Shown: positions 1 to 10,491 of the stretch, piece by piece
How positions within the stretch are numbered: the stretch's first letter is position 1
Layout of the letters: each line of letters begins with the position of its first letter
DNA from: Phycisphaerae bacterium
GTDB taxonomy: Bacteria > Planctomycetota > Phycisphaerae > Phycisphaerales > SM1A02
Assembly: GCA_002591705.1 (NCBI GenBank)
Contig: PAAB01000020.1
Location: 37,620 to 53,113 of the forward strand
DNA: 15,494 nt
Direction of reading: 5' to 3'
Notes under the pieces: model-generated
Databases searched by the model: none
Told to the model about the DNA's origin: nothing
What the model saw: the letters and a program-made list of their open reading frames with translations, nothing else
Made by a program: the position numbers and the translations under genes

Positions 1-320
1 TCGACCCCGTCGACGTGTCCTTCGGCCGCACGTCCGGTCAGACGCAGTTCCAAGTCCTCGAGGGCCCAGTGCAGCCCCGCCATGCACTCCTCGACCGCAC
101 GCAACATCGAGTGACGGGCGACCGACCATGCCTCGACCCCCATCGACTGCTGCTGCATCGCCATGAGATGTCGCCGCACCCGCCCCCGGGAGGGCACCGC
201 TGCGTCGTCTCCGCCTGCGGCGGATCGGGCCGCGGCGATGGCAGCCCGCATGGTCGATTCCGCCTGGTCGTGCAGCCGCCGGGCGGCGTCGCGGGCAATG
301 CGATCCTGATCAATGTCCAT
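1..320 (-). CDS. Hypothetical protein, N-terminal part (runs off left edge)
   Basis: I do not recognise this protein. The minus-strand frame is open from the ATG at 320 to the window edge, giving 106 codons, and an in-frame TAG lies just upstream of the ATG, so this is the only ATG start available. The visible part starts MDIDQDRIARDAARRLHDQA, is rich in Ala, Arg, Met and Glu, and looks soluble and mostly helical, with no signal peptide or membrane segment. Synonymous third positions are GC-rich, as in the neighbouring genes, whereas the two overlapping frames here give Pro/Arg/Cys-rich proteins typical of shadow frames. It diverges from pdxA across 52 nt. A TATCAT hexamer ends 6 nt before the ATG. 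The missing C-terminus would decide its family. Confidence 0.6.
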   Translation of the reverse strand, partial: MDIDQDRIARDAARRLHDQAESTMRAAIAAARSAAGGDDAAVPSRGRVRRHLMAMQQQSMGVEAWSVARHSMLRAVEECMAGLHWALEDLELRLTGRAAEGHVDGV

Positions 321-326
321 CTGCAG

Positions 327-332
327 ATGATA
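327..332 (-). promoter_or_regulatory. -10-like hexamer TATCAT of the left-edge gene
   Basis: Read on the minus strand, TATCAT matches the TATAAT consensus at five of six positions. It ends 6 nt before the ATG at 320, with CTGCAG between. There is no Shine-Dalgarno sequence and no convincing -35. Transcription would begin at or next to the ATG, so the mRNA is probably leaderless. It stands back to back with the pdxA hexamer in a 52-nt gap. Confidence 0.45.
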
Positions 333-360
333 GGCGGCGGCCCGACCCCCGAAACCGGGC

Positions 361-366
361 TACGAT
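361..366 (+). promoter_or_regulatory. -10-like hexamer TACGAT of pdxA
   Basis: TACGAT matches TATAAT at four of six positions and ends 6 nt before the pdxA ATG at 373. The intervening ACGGAG is too close to the ATG to act as a normal ribosome binding site. No good -35 is visible around 338-344. The spacing is like that of five other unit-leading genes in this window, which raises its credibility. Confidence 0.4.
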
Positions 367-372
367 ACGGAG

Positions 373-1425
373 ATGGGTTCGAAGTCCAACATCTCCCGCC
401 CCGTCGTGGGCATCTCGATGGGTGATCCGGCCGGCATCGGTCCGGAGATCATCGTCAAGGCGCTCTCCTCGCCCGAACTTCGCCGCACCGCCCGGTTCGT
501 GGTCCACGGAGCAAACGATCTGCTGACCCTGGCCGCGGACCGATCCGGCATCGAACCGTTCTGGCAGCGTGTACCGGCGGACAACGCTTCGCTGGTCGAC
601 GAAGCCGAGGGCGATGTCATCGTCCGGGATCATGATCACGGCGGACTGCTCATGCGCCTTCCCACCGAACCTTCACGTCGTGGCGGACACGCCTCGAAGC
701 AGTGGGTCGACGCCACGATCGCGGATGCAATGCTCGAACCGGGGCTGCCGGGATCCGTCGATGCCATGGTGACCGCTCCAATCAACAAACGGGCCTGGCA
801 CCTCGCGGGCCACGACTGGCCCGGGCACACCGAACTGCTCGCGCACCGCACCCGAAGTCGGCGCGTCGCGATGTGCTTCGAGTCGCCGCGGCTGCGGGTG
901 ATCCTCGCGACGGTGCACGTTCCCCTGATGGAACTGAGGAATCTGCTGACGATCGGTCGTGTCTTCGACCCGATCGATCTGGGCCACCAGGCGTGCCGAC
1001 AATTGGGCATCCCTTCGCCGCGCATCGCCGTGGCTGGACTCAACCCCCACGCCGGCGAAGAAGGTCTGATGGGCGACGAGGAGCAGCGCATCATCGCCCC
1101 CGCGGTCCGCATGGCCCGTGACGCCGGCATCGATGCCAACGGCCCGTTCCCGGGCGACTCCGTCTTCCGCGAGGCGCTGGACGGCCGGTGGGACATGGTC
1201 GTGGCCATGTACCACGACCAGGGGCTGATCCCCATGAAACTGGTCCAGCACGGAACTTCGGTGAACTGGACGGTGGGACTGCCCATCATCCGCACCAGCC
1301 CGGACCACGGAACGGCGTACGACATCGCGGGCACCGGACGGGCCGATGCGGGATCCATGGAATCGGCGATCCGCCTCGCCGTGCATCTGGCCGTCAATCG
1401 ACGCCGGCAGGCCGCTGGTTCCTGA
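373..1425 (+). CDS. pdxA: 4-hydroxythreonine-4-phosphate dehydrogenase PdxA
   Basis: PdxA oxidises 4-phosphohydroxy-L-threonine with NAD(P)+; the product loses CO2 and is condensed by PdxJ with deoxyxylulose phosphate to make pyridoxine phosphate (DXP-dependent vitamin B6 route, cytosolic). The 350 residues match the usual 325-350. Visible family motifs are GISMGDPAGIGPEI (13-26), GHTELLAHRT (151-160), GLNPHAGEEGLMG (222-234), the YHDQG motif (280-284) and the C-terminal SPDHGTAYDIAGTG (309-322). By alignment with the E. coli enzyme, the metal ligands are His182, His226 and His281, all present. PdxJ is not in the window. The related PdxA2 enzymes act on threonate/erythronate phosphates and usually sit beside a DUF1537 kinase, which is absent here, so PdxA proper is preferred. 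The gene ends 31 nt before glyQS. Confidence 0.95.
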   Translation: MGSKSNISRPVVGISMGDPAGIGPEIIVKALSSPELRRTARFVVHGANDLLTLAADRSGIEPFWQRVPADNASLVDEAEGDVIVRDHDHGGLLMRLPTEPSRRGGHASKQWVDATIADAMLEPGLPGSVDAMVTAPINKRAWHLAGHDWPGHTELLAHRTRSRRVAMCFESPRLRVILATVHVPLMELRNLLTIGRVFDPIDLGHQACRQLGIPSPRIAVAGLNPHAGEEGLMGDEEQRIIAPAVRMARDAGIDANGPFPGDSVFREALDGRWDMVVAMYHDQGLIPMKLVQHGTSVNWTVGLPIIRTSPDHGTAYDIAGTGRADAGSMESAIRLAVHLAVNRRRQAAGS

Positions 1426-1441
1426 GAGGCCCCCACCCGTC

Positions 1442-1447
1442 TATGAT
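1442..1447 (+). promoter_or_regulatory. -10-like hexamer TATGAT of glyQS
   Basis: TATGAT matches TATAAT at five of six positions and ends 9 nt before the glyQS ATG at 1457, inside the 31-nt gap after pdxA. The nearest -35 candidate, TTCCTG at 1419-1424 (17-nt spacer), is poor. There is no Shine-Dalgarno sequence before the ATG. It suggests glyQS has its own promoter with little or no 5' leader. Confidence 0.4.
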
Positions 1448-1456
1448 GCCGCTCCC

Positions 1457-2980
1457 ATGACCCATACCCCCTCCTTCTCGATGGACGACCTCGTCTCGCT
1501 GTGCAAGCGTCGTGGTTTCATCTACCCCGCTTCCGAAATCTACGGCGGCCTCAACGGCTTCTGGGATTACGGCCCGCTGGGCACCGAACTCAAGAACAAC
1601 CTGCGCGACGCCTGGTGGCACGACATGGTCCGATGTCCCCCCGCCGGCCCCGACGGAGAGCCGGTGTCGATCGTGGGCCTGGATTCCTCGATCATCCAGA
1701 ACCCACGGGCGTGGGAAGCCTCGGGCCACGTCGGCGGTTTCAACGATCCGATGGTCGACTGCCGTGAAACCAAGAGCCGCTACCGGGCCGACCACCTTCT
1801 CTGCCTCGGAACCGGCGGCGAGGAAGGCGGCCAGCGCTACGCGTTCGTCGAGAACGACGACGAATCGATGGCGGCGGCCCGCAAGAAGCTCGAGAAGTAC
1901 GTGAAGCGCACGCTGGACGACGCCGAAGTCGAGATCCGCCCCTTCACATCGCTCACCACGGACGAGATGTCGGGCACGGTCGGGCCGGGAGTCAAGACCC
2001 CCGGCAGCCTCACCGAACCGAGGCAGTTCAACCTCATGTTCAAGACCTTCGTGGGTGCCCTGCAGGACGAGGACAGCGCCGCCTACCTCCGCCCCGAGAC
2101 CGCCCAGGGGATCTTCCTGAACTTCAACAACGTGGTCGACACCATGCGGGTCAAGGTCCCTTTCGGCATCGCGCAGGTGGGCAAGGCCTTCCGCAACGAA
2201 GTCACCCCCCGGAACTTCATCTTCCGTTCACGCGAGTTCGAGCAGATGGAGATCGAATGGTTCTGCCACGGTGACGAGGCGGAACAGTGGTTCGATTTCT
2301 GGTGCGACGTTCGCCGACGCTGGTGGGAGGAACTCGGCCTCACCAGCGACAACGTGCTCATGCGCAGGCACGATGCCGACGAACTCGCCCACTACGCCAA
2401 GGAAGGCTGCGGCACCTTCGACGTCGAGTACCGGTTCCCCTTCACGGCCCCGGGCTTCGGCGAATTAGAGGGGGTTGCCCACCGTGGCGACTACGATCTC
2501 CGCCGGCACCAGGAGTTCAGCGGCAAGAAGCTGCAGTACTTCGACCAGCCGCGCAACGAACGCTACCTTCCGCACGTCATCGAGCCATCCGCGGGCCTGT
2601 CGCGTGGCACGCTGGCCATGCTCTGCGAGGCCTACACCCCCGACCCCGAACGGGCGAGCAAGGTGTACATGGCCTTCAACCCGCGGCTGGCCCCCATCAA
2701 GGCGGCCATCTTCCCGCTGGTGAACAAGGACGGCATGCCCGAGGTCGCCCGGAAGCTGCACGGGGATCTCCGTCGCCGCTGGCCGGTGCAGTACGACGCG
2801 AAGCAGTCGATCGGCAAGCGGTACGCCCGCATGGACGAGGCCGGATGCCCGTGGTGCATCACGATCGACAGCGACACGCTGGCCGATCAGACCGTGACCA
2901 TCCGCCACCGGGACTCGCTGGCGCAGGAACGGATCAACATCGGTGCCGTCGAGGGATGGCTGGCCGAACGACTGGGGTGA
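1457..2980 (+). CDS. glyQS: Glycyl-tRNA synthetase, alpha2 (single-chain) type
   Basis: This class II synthetase attaches glycine to tRNA-Gly in the cytosol. The 507-residue length is close to the Thermus-type homodimeric enzyme and unlike the two-subunit GlyQ/GlyS form of E. coli. The N-terminus has RRGFIYPASEIYGGLNG (18-34) and FWDYGPLG (35-42). RPETAQGIF (212-220), motif 2 starting at FRNEVTPRNF (245-254), ELEGVAHRGDYDL (336-348, glycine-recognition region) and motif 3 EPSAGLSRGTLAML (376-389) follow. The C-terminal anticodon-binding domain is seen in YMAFNPRLAPIKAAIFPL (404-421) and IGKRYARMDEAGCPWC (452-467). The frame could begin earlier at 1346 inside pdxA, but the family's N-terminal motifs begin right after the ATG at 1457 and the upstream extension overlaps pdxA. 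The flavoprotein gene starts 5 nt after its stop. Confidence 0.96.
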   Translation: MTHTPSFSMDDLVSLCKRRGFIYPASEIYGGLNGFWDYGPLGTELKNNLRDAWWHDMVRCPPAGPDGEPVSIVGLDSSIIQNPRAWEASGHVGGFNDPMVDCRETKSRYRADHLLCLGTGGEEGGQRYAFVENDDESMAAARKKLEKYVKRTLDDAEVEIRPFTSLTTDEMSGTVGPGVKTPGSLTEPRQFNLMFKTFVGALQDEDSAAYLRPETAQGIFLNFNNVVDTMRVKVPFGIAQVGKAFRNEVTPRNFIFRSREFEQMEIEWFCHGDEAEQWFDFWCDVRRRWWEELGLTSDNVLMRRHDADELAHYAKEGCGTFDVEYRFPFTAPGFGELEGVAHRGDYDLRRHQEFSGKKLQYFDQPRNERYLPHVIEPSAGLSRGTLAMLCEAYTPDPERASKVYMAFNPRLAPIKAAIFPLVNKDGMPEVARKLHGDLRRRWPVQYDAKQSIGKRYARMDEAGCPWCITIDSDTLADQTVTIRHRDSLAQERINIGAVEGWLAERLG

Positions 2981-2985
2981 ATGAG

Positions 2986-3597
2986 ATGACGGCTTCGACG
3001 CACGCAGCGGACGTTCTGATCATCGGCGGTGGTGCCGGAGGCCTCTCCTGCGCCATCACCATCGCATCGGCGGAGACCAAGAAGTGGTACGAAGGCCGCC
3101 GCATCGTCGTGGTCGACGACGCGACGTCCGACCTCAAGAAGGCGCGGCTCTTCAATGCCCCGGGCGTCGCACCGGGAACCCTGGGTTCGGAGCTCCTGGA
3201 CATCATGGAGGAACAGCTGCAGCAGTACGAATCGGCCACGATCCTGCGCGGCACCGTGCAGCGGGCCGAGCGCCTTCCGGGCGGCCGGTTCATCGCCACC
3301 CTCGAAAGCGGCGAGGAGGTCGTCGCCCACCAGCTGGTGCTGGCCACGGGCTACAAGCGATGGGACGTCGAGGGCCTCGACCACGTTCCGGAACCGCACC
3401 CGCGCATCGGAAAGTCCAACCGCATCCACCTGCCGCACGACGGGTGCTTCCGCATCGAGACCGATCTGCACGTTGCCGGACTGCTCGCCGGCGGCTCGAG
3501 TCAGTTTGCCATCGCGGCGGGCATCGGGGCCCAGGTCGGCATCGAGCTGCTCAGCCAATGGGCGGGCCGACCGACCCACGTGCACGACAACGCCTGA
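2986..3597 (+). CDS. Minimal thioredoxin-reductase-like FAD-binding protein
   Basis: This is a 203-residue flavoprotein of the thioredoxin reductase/NAD(P)-FAD oxidoreductase superfamily. The N-terminus carries the dinucleotide-binding motif VLIIGGGAGGLSCA (10-23), the middle has LVLATGYKRWDVEG (117-130) and the C-terminus has the FAD-contacting stretch HVAGLLAGGSSQFAIAAG (162-179). The usual inserted NADPH-binding domain and the redox CxxC are missing: its only cysteines are Cys22 and Cys154. The C-terminal Gly-Asp that normally touches FAD is replaced by the LAGGSS stretch. Both FAD halves join in one intact frame, so it is a genuine short form rather than a broken gene. It starts 5 nt after glyQS and is probably co-transcribed; GGGG at 2974-2977 is a weak ribosome site. 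The electron donor and substrate are unknown. Confidence 0.82.
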   Translation: MTASTHAADVLIIGGGAGGLSCAITIASAETKKWYEGRRIVVVDDATSDLKKARLFNAPGVAPGTLGSELLDIMEEQLQQYESATILRGTVQRAERLPGGRFIATLESGEEVVAHQLVLATGYKRWDVEGLDHVPEPHPRIGKSNRIHLPHDGCFRIETDLHVAGLLAGGSSQFAIAAGIGAQVGIELLSQWAGRPTHVHDNA

Positions 3598-3609
3598 GGC
3601 GCCGCCGGC

Positions 3610-7152
<3,543 letters not shown>

Positions 7153-7160
7153 ATGCAGGG

Positions 7161-7188
7161 AGTCTACTCAGGAGTATCGGATTGTCCA
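7161..7188 (-). promoter_or_regulatory. metH promoter
   Basis: On the minus strand TGGACA (7183-7188, five of six to TTGACA) is followed after 16 nt by TAGACT (7161-7166, four of six to TATAAT). The -10 ends 8 nt before the metH ATG at 7152, so the transcript would carry a leader of 0-4 nt, and no Shine-Dalgarno sequence is present. It is the best-formed promoter in the window. Two inverted repeats, 7165-7176 and 7193-7206, overlap or flank it. Confidence 0.55.
7165..7176. promoter_or_regulatory. Inverted repeat over the metH -10/spacer, possible operator
   Basis: TACTC-AG-GAGTA has perfect 5-nt arms. It overlaps two bases of the metH -10 and reaches into the spacer, which is where a repressor would block polymerase. 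No known regulator's box was recognised; it does not match the MetJ box AGACGTCT. The arms are short, so chance is possible. Confidence 0.3.
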
Positions 7189-7192
7189 CTCA

Positions 7193-7206
7193 TTCATCCG
7201 GATGAA
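7193..7206. promoter_or_regulatory. 14-bp perfect palindrome upstream of the metH -35
   Basis: TTCATCCGGATGAA is a perfect palindrome beginning 5 nt beyond the metH -35. Outside it, ACTCA (7188-7192) and TGAGT (7212-7216) form a second pair of arms with a 5-nt offset on one side. Its place at about -40 to -54 of metH suits an activator site. It also lies 77 nt before the divergent gene at 7283 and could serve both. It fits a loose T-N11-A LysR-type spacing but has the reverse arm order of the MetR box TGAA-N5-TTCA. Confidence 0.4.
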
Positions 7207-7266
7207 AGGATTGAGTATTTCATTCTCTGTCCAGAAATCCCCATTCAGGACCACTGAGGGGGCCTC

Positions 7267-7275
7267 TGCTAGGAT
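7267..7275 (+). promoter_or_regulatory. Extended -10 (TGC-TAGGAT) of the secreted-protein/ABC operon
   Basis: TAGGAT (7270-7275) is preceded directly by TGC, the TGn element that can replace a -35 in sigma-70-type promoters; no -35 is visible. The hexamer ends 7 nt before the ATG at 7283, and no ribosome binding site lies between. A leaderless transcript is the simplest reading. It marks the start of a three-gene unit to 10463. Confidence 0.45.
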
Positions 7276-7282
7276 TCAAACC

Positions 7283-8170
7283 ATGCCCTACCGCACGCCA
7301 AACCTTTCCCTTTGGTCCGGCCTCCTCATCGGCACGCTGATGACCTGCAGCCCAATCCTCTTGAGCATAGCCCCGGCCCGAGCGGACGAGCCGTCCGAAC
7401 CGGCACGCGTGACACCGGACGCCGGACGGCTGCTCACGCGGTGCTTTCGTGCCATGGGCGGAGAATCCAGAATCGAACGGATTCGCGACCTCCAGATCCG
7501 GGGCACGATCGCGATCGGCGGCCAGTCGATCGGTGACCTGGAGATGGATTTCGCCGAGGGGGATCGATCACGGGTCGAGATTGCGATCAAGTCCGGTGAA
7601 ATTGCATCGACGACGGTCTTCGGTGGCGACGGCACCACGTCGTGGGAAGTGGAGTACCGGAATCAGGGCACCACGCCGAACCGGGCGATGCTCCTCACCC
7701 CCGCCGAGTTGAGCGAACGGGTCAAGGCCAACAACTGGCTGGGACGTCTGCTGCACCTGGCCGCGGATGCAAGCGAGATGCAGACCATCGGCAAGAGGGA
7801 CTATCTGGGACGGGACTGCTGGGCGGTCAAGATCCCCGCCGACCGTCGTTCGACCGTCGCCTACTTCGACATCGAGACCCGGTTGATCAACGGGTTTCGA
7901 ATCGAGGTCGATTCGCCGCTCAACCGGTCCGGCACGGACGCCCCGTCGATCTTCCTGGACATCGTGCTGGAGGACTGGAAGTCCGTCGAGGAGATCCTGC
8001 TGTTTCATCGTGTGAAGCTCATCCAGGGTGAGCAGGTGATCACGATCACCTACGACTCGATCCGCATCAACGAGGTCGACTCCAATCGCTTTGCACTTCC
8101 ACCCGCCGTCGCGGAACTGGTGAGGACATCGCCCGCACCGGCCTCGACACCGCCCTCCGACCAACCATGA
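7283..8170 (+). CDS. Secreted protein, possibly LolA-like fold, first gene of an ABC-2 operon
   Basis: The 295-residue product begins with a signal peptide: a hydrophobic core LWSGLLIGTLMTCSPILLSI (10-29) and a likely signal peptidase I site after PARA (31-34). The mature part starts with an Ala-Met-Gly-Gly helix turn (LLTRCFRAMGGESRIERIRD, 49-68), followed by alternating strands rich in Ile/Val/Arg, a repeat style seen in LolA/outer-membrane lipoprotein-sorting relatives; the assignment is by eye. Near the end NEVDSNRFALPPAV (268-281) recalls the C-terminal strand of such proteins. Earlier in-frame ATGs exist, but the start at 7283 puts the signal peptide at the N-terminus and fits the TAGGAT hexamer. 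Its stop overlaps the ATPase start by 4 nt (ATGA), so it is probably translated together with the exporter and may hand over or receive its substrate in the periplasm. Confidence 0.7.
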   Translation: MPYRTPNLSLWSGLLIGTLMTCSPILLSIAPARADEPSEPARVTPDAGRLLTRCFRAMGGESRIERIRDLQIRGTIAIGGQSIGDLEMDFAEGDRSRVEIAIKSGEIASTTVFGGDGTTSWEVEYRNQGTTPNRAMLLTPAELSERVKANNWLGRLLHLAADASEMQTIGKRDYLGRDCWAVKIPADRRSTVAYFDIETRLINGFRIEVDSPLNRSGTDAPSIFLDIVLEDWKSVEEILLFHRVKLIQGEQVITITYDSIRINEVDSNRFALPPAVAELVRTSPAPASTPPSDQP

Positions 8171-9114
8171 GCCAGCCCACCATCCGCATCGAGCATGTCG
8201 ACAAGCGATTCGGCACCGTGCACGCGGTGAACGATCTGTCGTTCGAGGTGCCCAGCGGCAGTCTCCTGGGCTTCCTTGGCCCCAACGGCGCCGGCAAGAG
8301 CAGCACGATCCGCATGATCATGTCGATCATCTACCCCGATCGGGGAACGATTTCCGTGCTTGGCGGCAGTGCGCTGGCCGCCAAGAACCGCATCGGCTAC
8401 CTGCCCGAGGAACGGGGCGTGTACCGCAAGATGCGGGTCGGGGAGTTCCTTCGCTACATCGGCCGTCTCAAGGGCATGAGCGGCCACGACGCCGGTCTGG
8501 CGGCCACCACCTGGCTGGACCGGATGGAGCTGGGCCGCGTCGAGCGAAAACGCTGCGAGGAACTCTCCAAGGGCATGCAGCAGAAGATCCAATTCATCGC
8601 CTCGATCATCCACGAACCGGACCTGCTCATCTTCGACGAACCGTTCTCAGGGCTCGATCCGGTCAACGCCGAACTGATGAACACCATCATCCGTGAGCTC
8701 CACGCCCAGGGAAGGACGATCATCTTCTCGACCCACGTGCTCCATCAGGCCGAGCAGCTCTGCGAACGAATCATGCTCATCGACCGCGGTCGGATGATTC
8801 TCGACGACACCATGGAAGGCATCCATCGAACCTTCGATCCCCGCACGATCGAGGTGGACCCGCTCCCGGGCCATCCCGTTCCGGATCAGCTCGATGGCGT
8901 GGCCCGGCGGACCGCCACCGACACCGGAGGAATCGAACTGCATCTCGACGATCACACCGATCCCCACGCCGTGATGCGACGCATCGTCGACGCGGCGCCG
9001 GTGCGCTCGATTCGACTCCGCAGACCCACCCTCGACGACGTGTTCGTGATGCTGGTACGCGACCGGCTGCACGAGACCCACTACGACCAGCTGGTGCCGG
9101 AGGAGTCGGCATGA
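8167..9114 (+). CDS. ABC-2 exporter ATPase, NatA/YhaQ type
   Basis: This 315-residue protein is the cytoplasmic ATPase of an ABC exporter. Walker A is GPNGAGKSS (38-46), the signature is LSKGMQQK (133-140) instead of LSGGQ, Walker B is LLIFDEPFSGLDP (153-165) and the switch histidine is His190. The Q-loop position reads GYLPEERGVY (77-86), with Glu81 where other ABC ATPases have Gln. LSKGMQ and LPEERG are features of the NatA/YhaQ-like group. After residue 210 comes a DUF4162-like C-terminal domain ending RRPTLDDVFVMLVRD (285-299). It overlaps both neighbours by 4 nt, so it is very likely coupled to the secreted protein and the permease. The substrate is unknown; sodium extrusion is known for NatAB, but the sequence does not prove it here. 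Confidence 0.93.
   Translation: MSQPTIRIEHVDKRFGTVHAVNDLSFEVPSGSLLGFLGPNGAGKSSTIRMIMSIIYPDRGTISVLGGSALAAKNRIGYLPEERGVYRKMRVGEFLRYIGRLKGMSGHDAGLAATTWLDRMELGRVERKRCEELSKGMQQKIQFIASIIHEPDLLIFDEPFSGLDPVNAELMNTIIRELHAQGRTIIFSTHVLHQAEQLCERIMLIDRGRMILDDTMEGIHRTFDPRTIEVDPLPGHPVPDQLDGVARRTATDTGGIELHLDDHTDPHAVMRRIVDAAPVRSIRLRRPTLDDVFVMLVRDRLHETHYDQLVPEESA
9099..9105 (+). promoter_or_regulatory. Strong Shine-Dalgarno of the ABC-2 permease gene
   Basis: GGAGGAG lies inside the end of the ATPase gene, 5 nt before the permease ATG at 9111. It contrasts with the unit-leading genes of the window, none of the six leaderless candidates having such a site, and shows that the ribosomes of this organism do use the anti-Shine-Dalgarno sequence. 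Confidence 0.65.
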
Positions 9115-10463
9115 ACCGGATCTGGCCCATCACCTGGAGGGAGTTCAAGTACACCGCGCTGACCAAGGCGTTCATCATCGGCTCGATCATCGTGCCGATC
9201 GTCATGTTCCCGCTGATGATCGTGCTCCCGATGCTCTTCGCCTCCGCATCGGAGCCGCTCCGCGGGACGCTCGTGGTCGTGGGAAGCCAGGAGGTCGCGT
9301 ACCAGGCCGAGACACTGGCCCATGGAGACGAGCGGCGACAGGGCACCGCTCCACCGCTGGAGGCGGCGATGAACGACATGCCGGATGCCCTCCGGCAGGC
9401 CGCCTCGGACCCGCTGCTGAACACCTCCGGCATTCCCCCCCTGGAGTACGAACTGAAGATCGAACACGGCGAACGACCGATGCTGGACACCTACAAGCAG
9501 CGGGTCCAGGACCAGGAGCTCATCGCGGTCGCGGTATTGCACGAAGGCATACTCGACGCCGAACCGTCCGCGAACGCAAACACCATCGAATTCTTCGTGC
9601 GGCCCGGACTGTCCCCCAGTCACCTGTCGTTCATCGACGACCTGCTCACCGACGCGGTGGTGGAAGTCAGAGTCAACGCGGCCGGCGTGGACTATTCGAC
9701 GATGCGCGCCATGATGCGATCCCCGAGTTCGGTGACCAAGCGGATCCAGGAGGACGGTGGCGAAAAGCGTGAATACGAATGGGCGAAGCGGCTCATTCCC
9801 ATCGCATTCATGATCCTCGTCTGGATCGCGACCTTCACGAGCGGCAACTATCTCCTGACGACCACCATCGAGGAGAAATCGAGCAAGGTGATGGAAGTGC
9901 TGCTCAGTGCGGCCAGTCCGATGGAGATCATGTCCGGCAAGATCATCGGCCAGGCCATGGTCAGCCTCATCACGCTCTGCATGTACGGCGGACTGGGAAT
10001 CATCGCCCTCATCGCGCTTTCGCAGGCGGACCTCATCCCACCGATGATGATCGTCTACCTGCTCCTGTTCTTCGTGATGGCCTACTTCATGATCGCTTCG
10101 ATCATGGCCAGTGTCGGAAGCGCCGTCAGCGATCTGCACGATGCCCAGTCGCTCATCGGCCCCGCGATGATCGTGCTGATCCTTCCCCTGTTCCTGTGGG
10201 TTCCGATCTCCGAATCCCCCAACGGCACCCTCGCCGTGGCGACAAGCTTCATCCCTCCGTTGACTCCGTTCGTGATGATTCTCCGGGTCACCGCATCGGG
10301 CGACCCCGTCCCCTTCTGGCAGATCGCGGTCGCTCTGGTGGAGGGCTTCGCAGCCGTCCTCGCGATGATGTGGATGTGCGCGCGAATCTTCCGGGTCGGA
10401 GTGCTCATGCAGGGCAAGGCCCCGAGTCCGCTTGAACTCGTCAAGTGGATTCGATTCCGGTAG
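9111..10463 (+). CDS. ABC-2 exporter permease, NatB/YhaP type
   Basis: This 450-residue membrane protein is the permease partner of the preceding ATPase. One membrane segment near 20-44 is followed by a large extracytoplasmic domain (about 45-225), then about six hydrophobic segments: roughly 228-248, 276-303, 312-338, 348-365, 373-392 and 402-426. The cytoplasmic loop TTIEEKSSKVMEVLLSAASP (251-270) is the hallmark of NatB/ABC-2 permeases. The start overlaps the ATPase stop by 4 nt (ATGA) and has a strong Shine-Dalgarno sequence. The big outside domain could contact the secreted protein encoded first in the operon. What it exports cannot be told from the sequence. A GC-rich hairpin follows the stop. 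Confidence 0.92.
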   Translation: MNRIWPITWREFKYTALTKAFIIGSIIVPIVMFPLMIVLPMLFASASEPLRGTLVVVGSQEVAYQAETLAHGDERRQGTAPPLEAAMNDMPDALRQAASDPLLNTSGIPPLEYELKIEHGERPMLDTYKQRVQDQELIAVAVLHEGILDAEPSANANTIEFFVRPGLSPSHLSFIDDLLTDAVVEVRVNAAGVDYSTMRAMMRSPSSVTKRIQEDGGEKREYEWAKRLIPIAFMILVWIATFTSGNYLLTTTIEEKSSKVMEVLLSAASPMEIMSGKIIGQAMVSLITLCMYGGLGIIALIALSQADLIPPMMIVYLLLFFVMAYFMIASIMASVGSAVSDLHDAQSLIGPAMIVLILPLFLWVPISESPNGTLAVATSFIPPLTPFVMILRVTASGDPVPFWQIAVALVEGFAAVLAMMWMCARIFRVGVLMQGKAPSPLELVKWIRFR

Positions 10464-10470
10464 ACGGTTT

Positions 10471-10488
10471 CGGGCCGACCACGGCCCG
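10471..10488 (+). terminator. GC-rich hairpin after the ABC operon
   Basis: CGGGCC-GACCAC-GGCCCG forms a perfect 6-bp stem with a 6-nt loop starting 7 nt after the permease stop. No run of T follows, so it is not a canonical intrinsic terminator; it may stabilise the 3' end of the operon transcript or help Rho-dependent ending. Confidence 0.35.
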
Positions 10489-10491
10489 TGG

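Noticed and set aside
1346..1456. Upstream extension of glyQS into pdxA
   Set aside because: The extra 37 residues overlap the end of pdxA in another frame, are Arg/Pro-rich, and the family's N-terminal motif begins after the ATG at 1457.
2287..2985. Upstream extension of the flavoprotein frame
   Set aside because: The frame is open inside glyQS but gives Arg/Pro/His-rich shadow sequence; the FAD motif begins right after the ATG at 2986.
3591..3609. Bidirectional terminator between the flavoprotein gene and metH
   Set aside because: Only a 4-bp CGCC-TGA-GGCG stem covering the stop codon is visible and there is no T run on either strand.
7153..7282. Possible SAM or cobalamin riboswitch before metH
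   Set aside because: The whole gap is 130 nt, the promoter sits directly at the metH start, and no conserved riboswitch core was seen, so there is no room for a leader.
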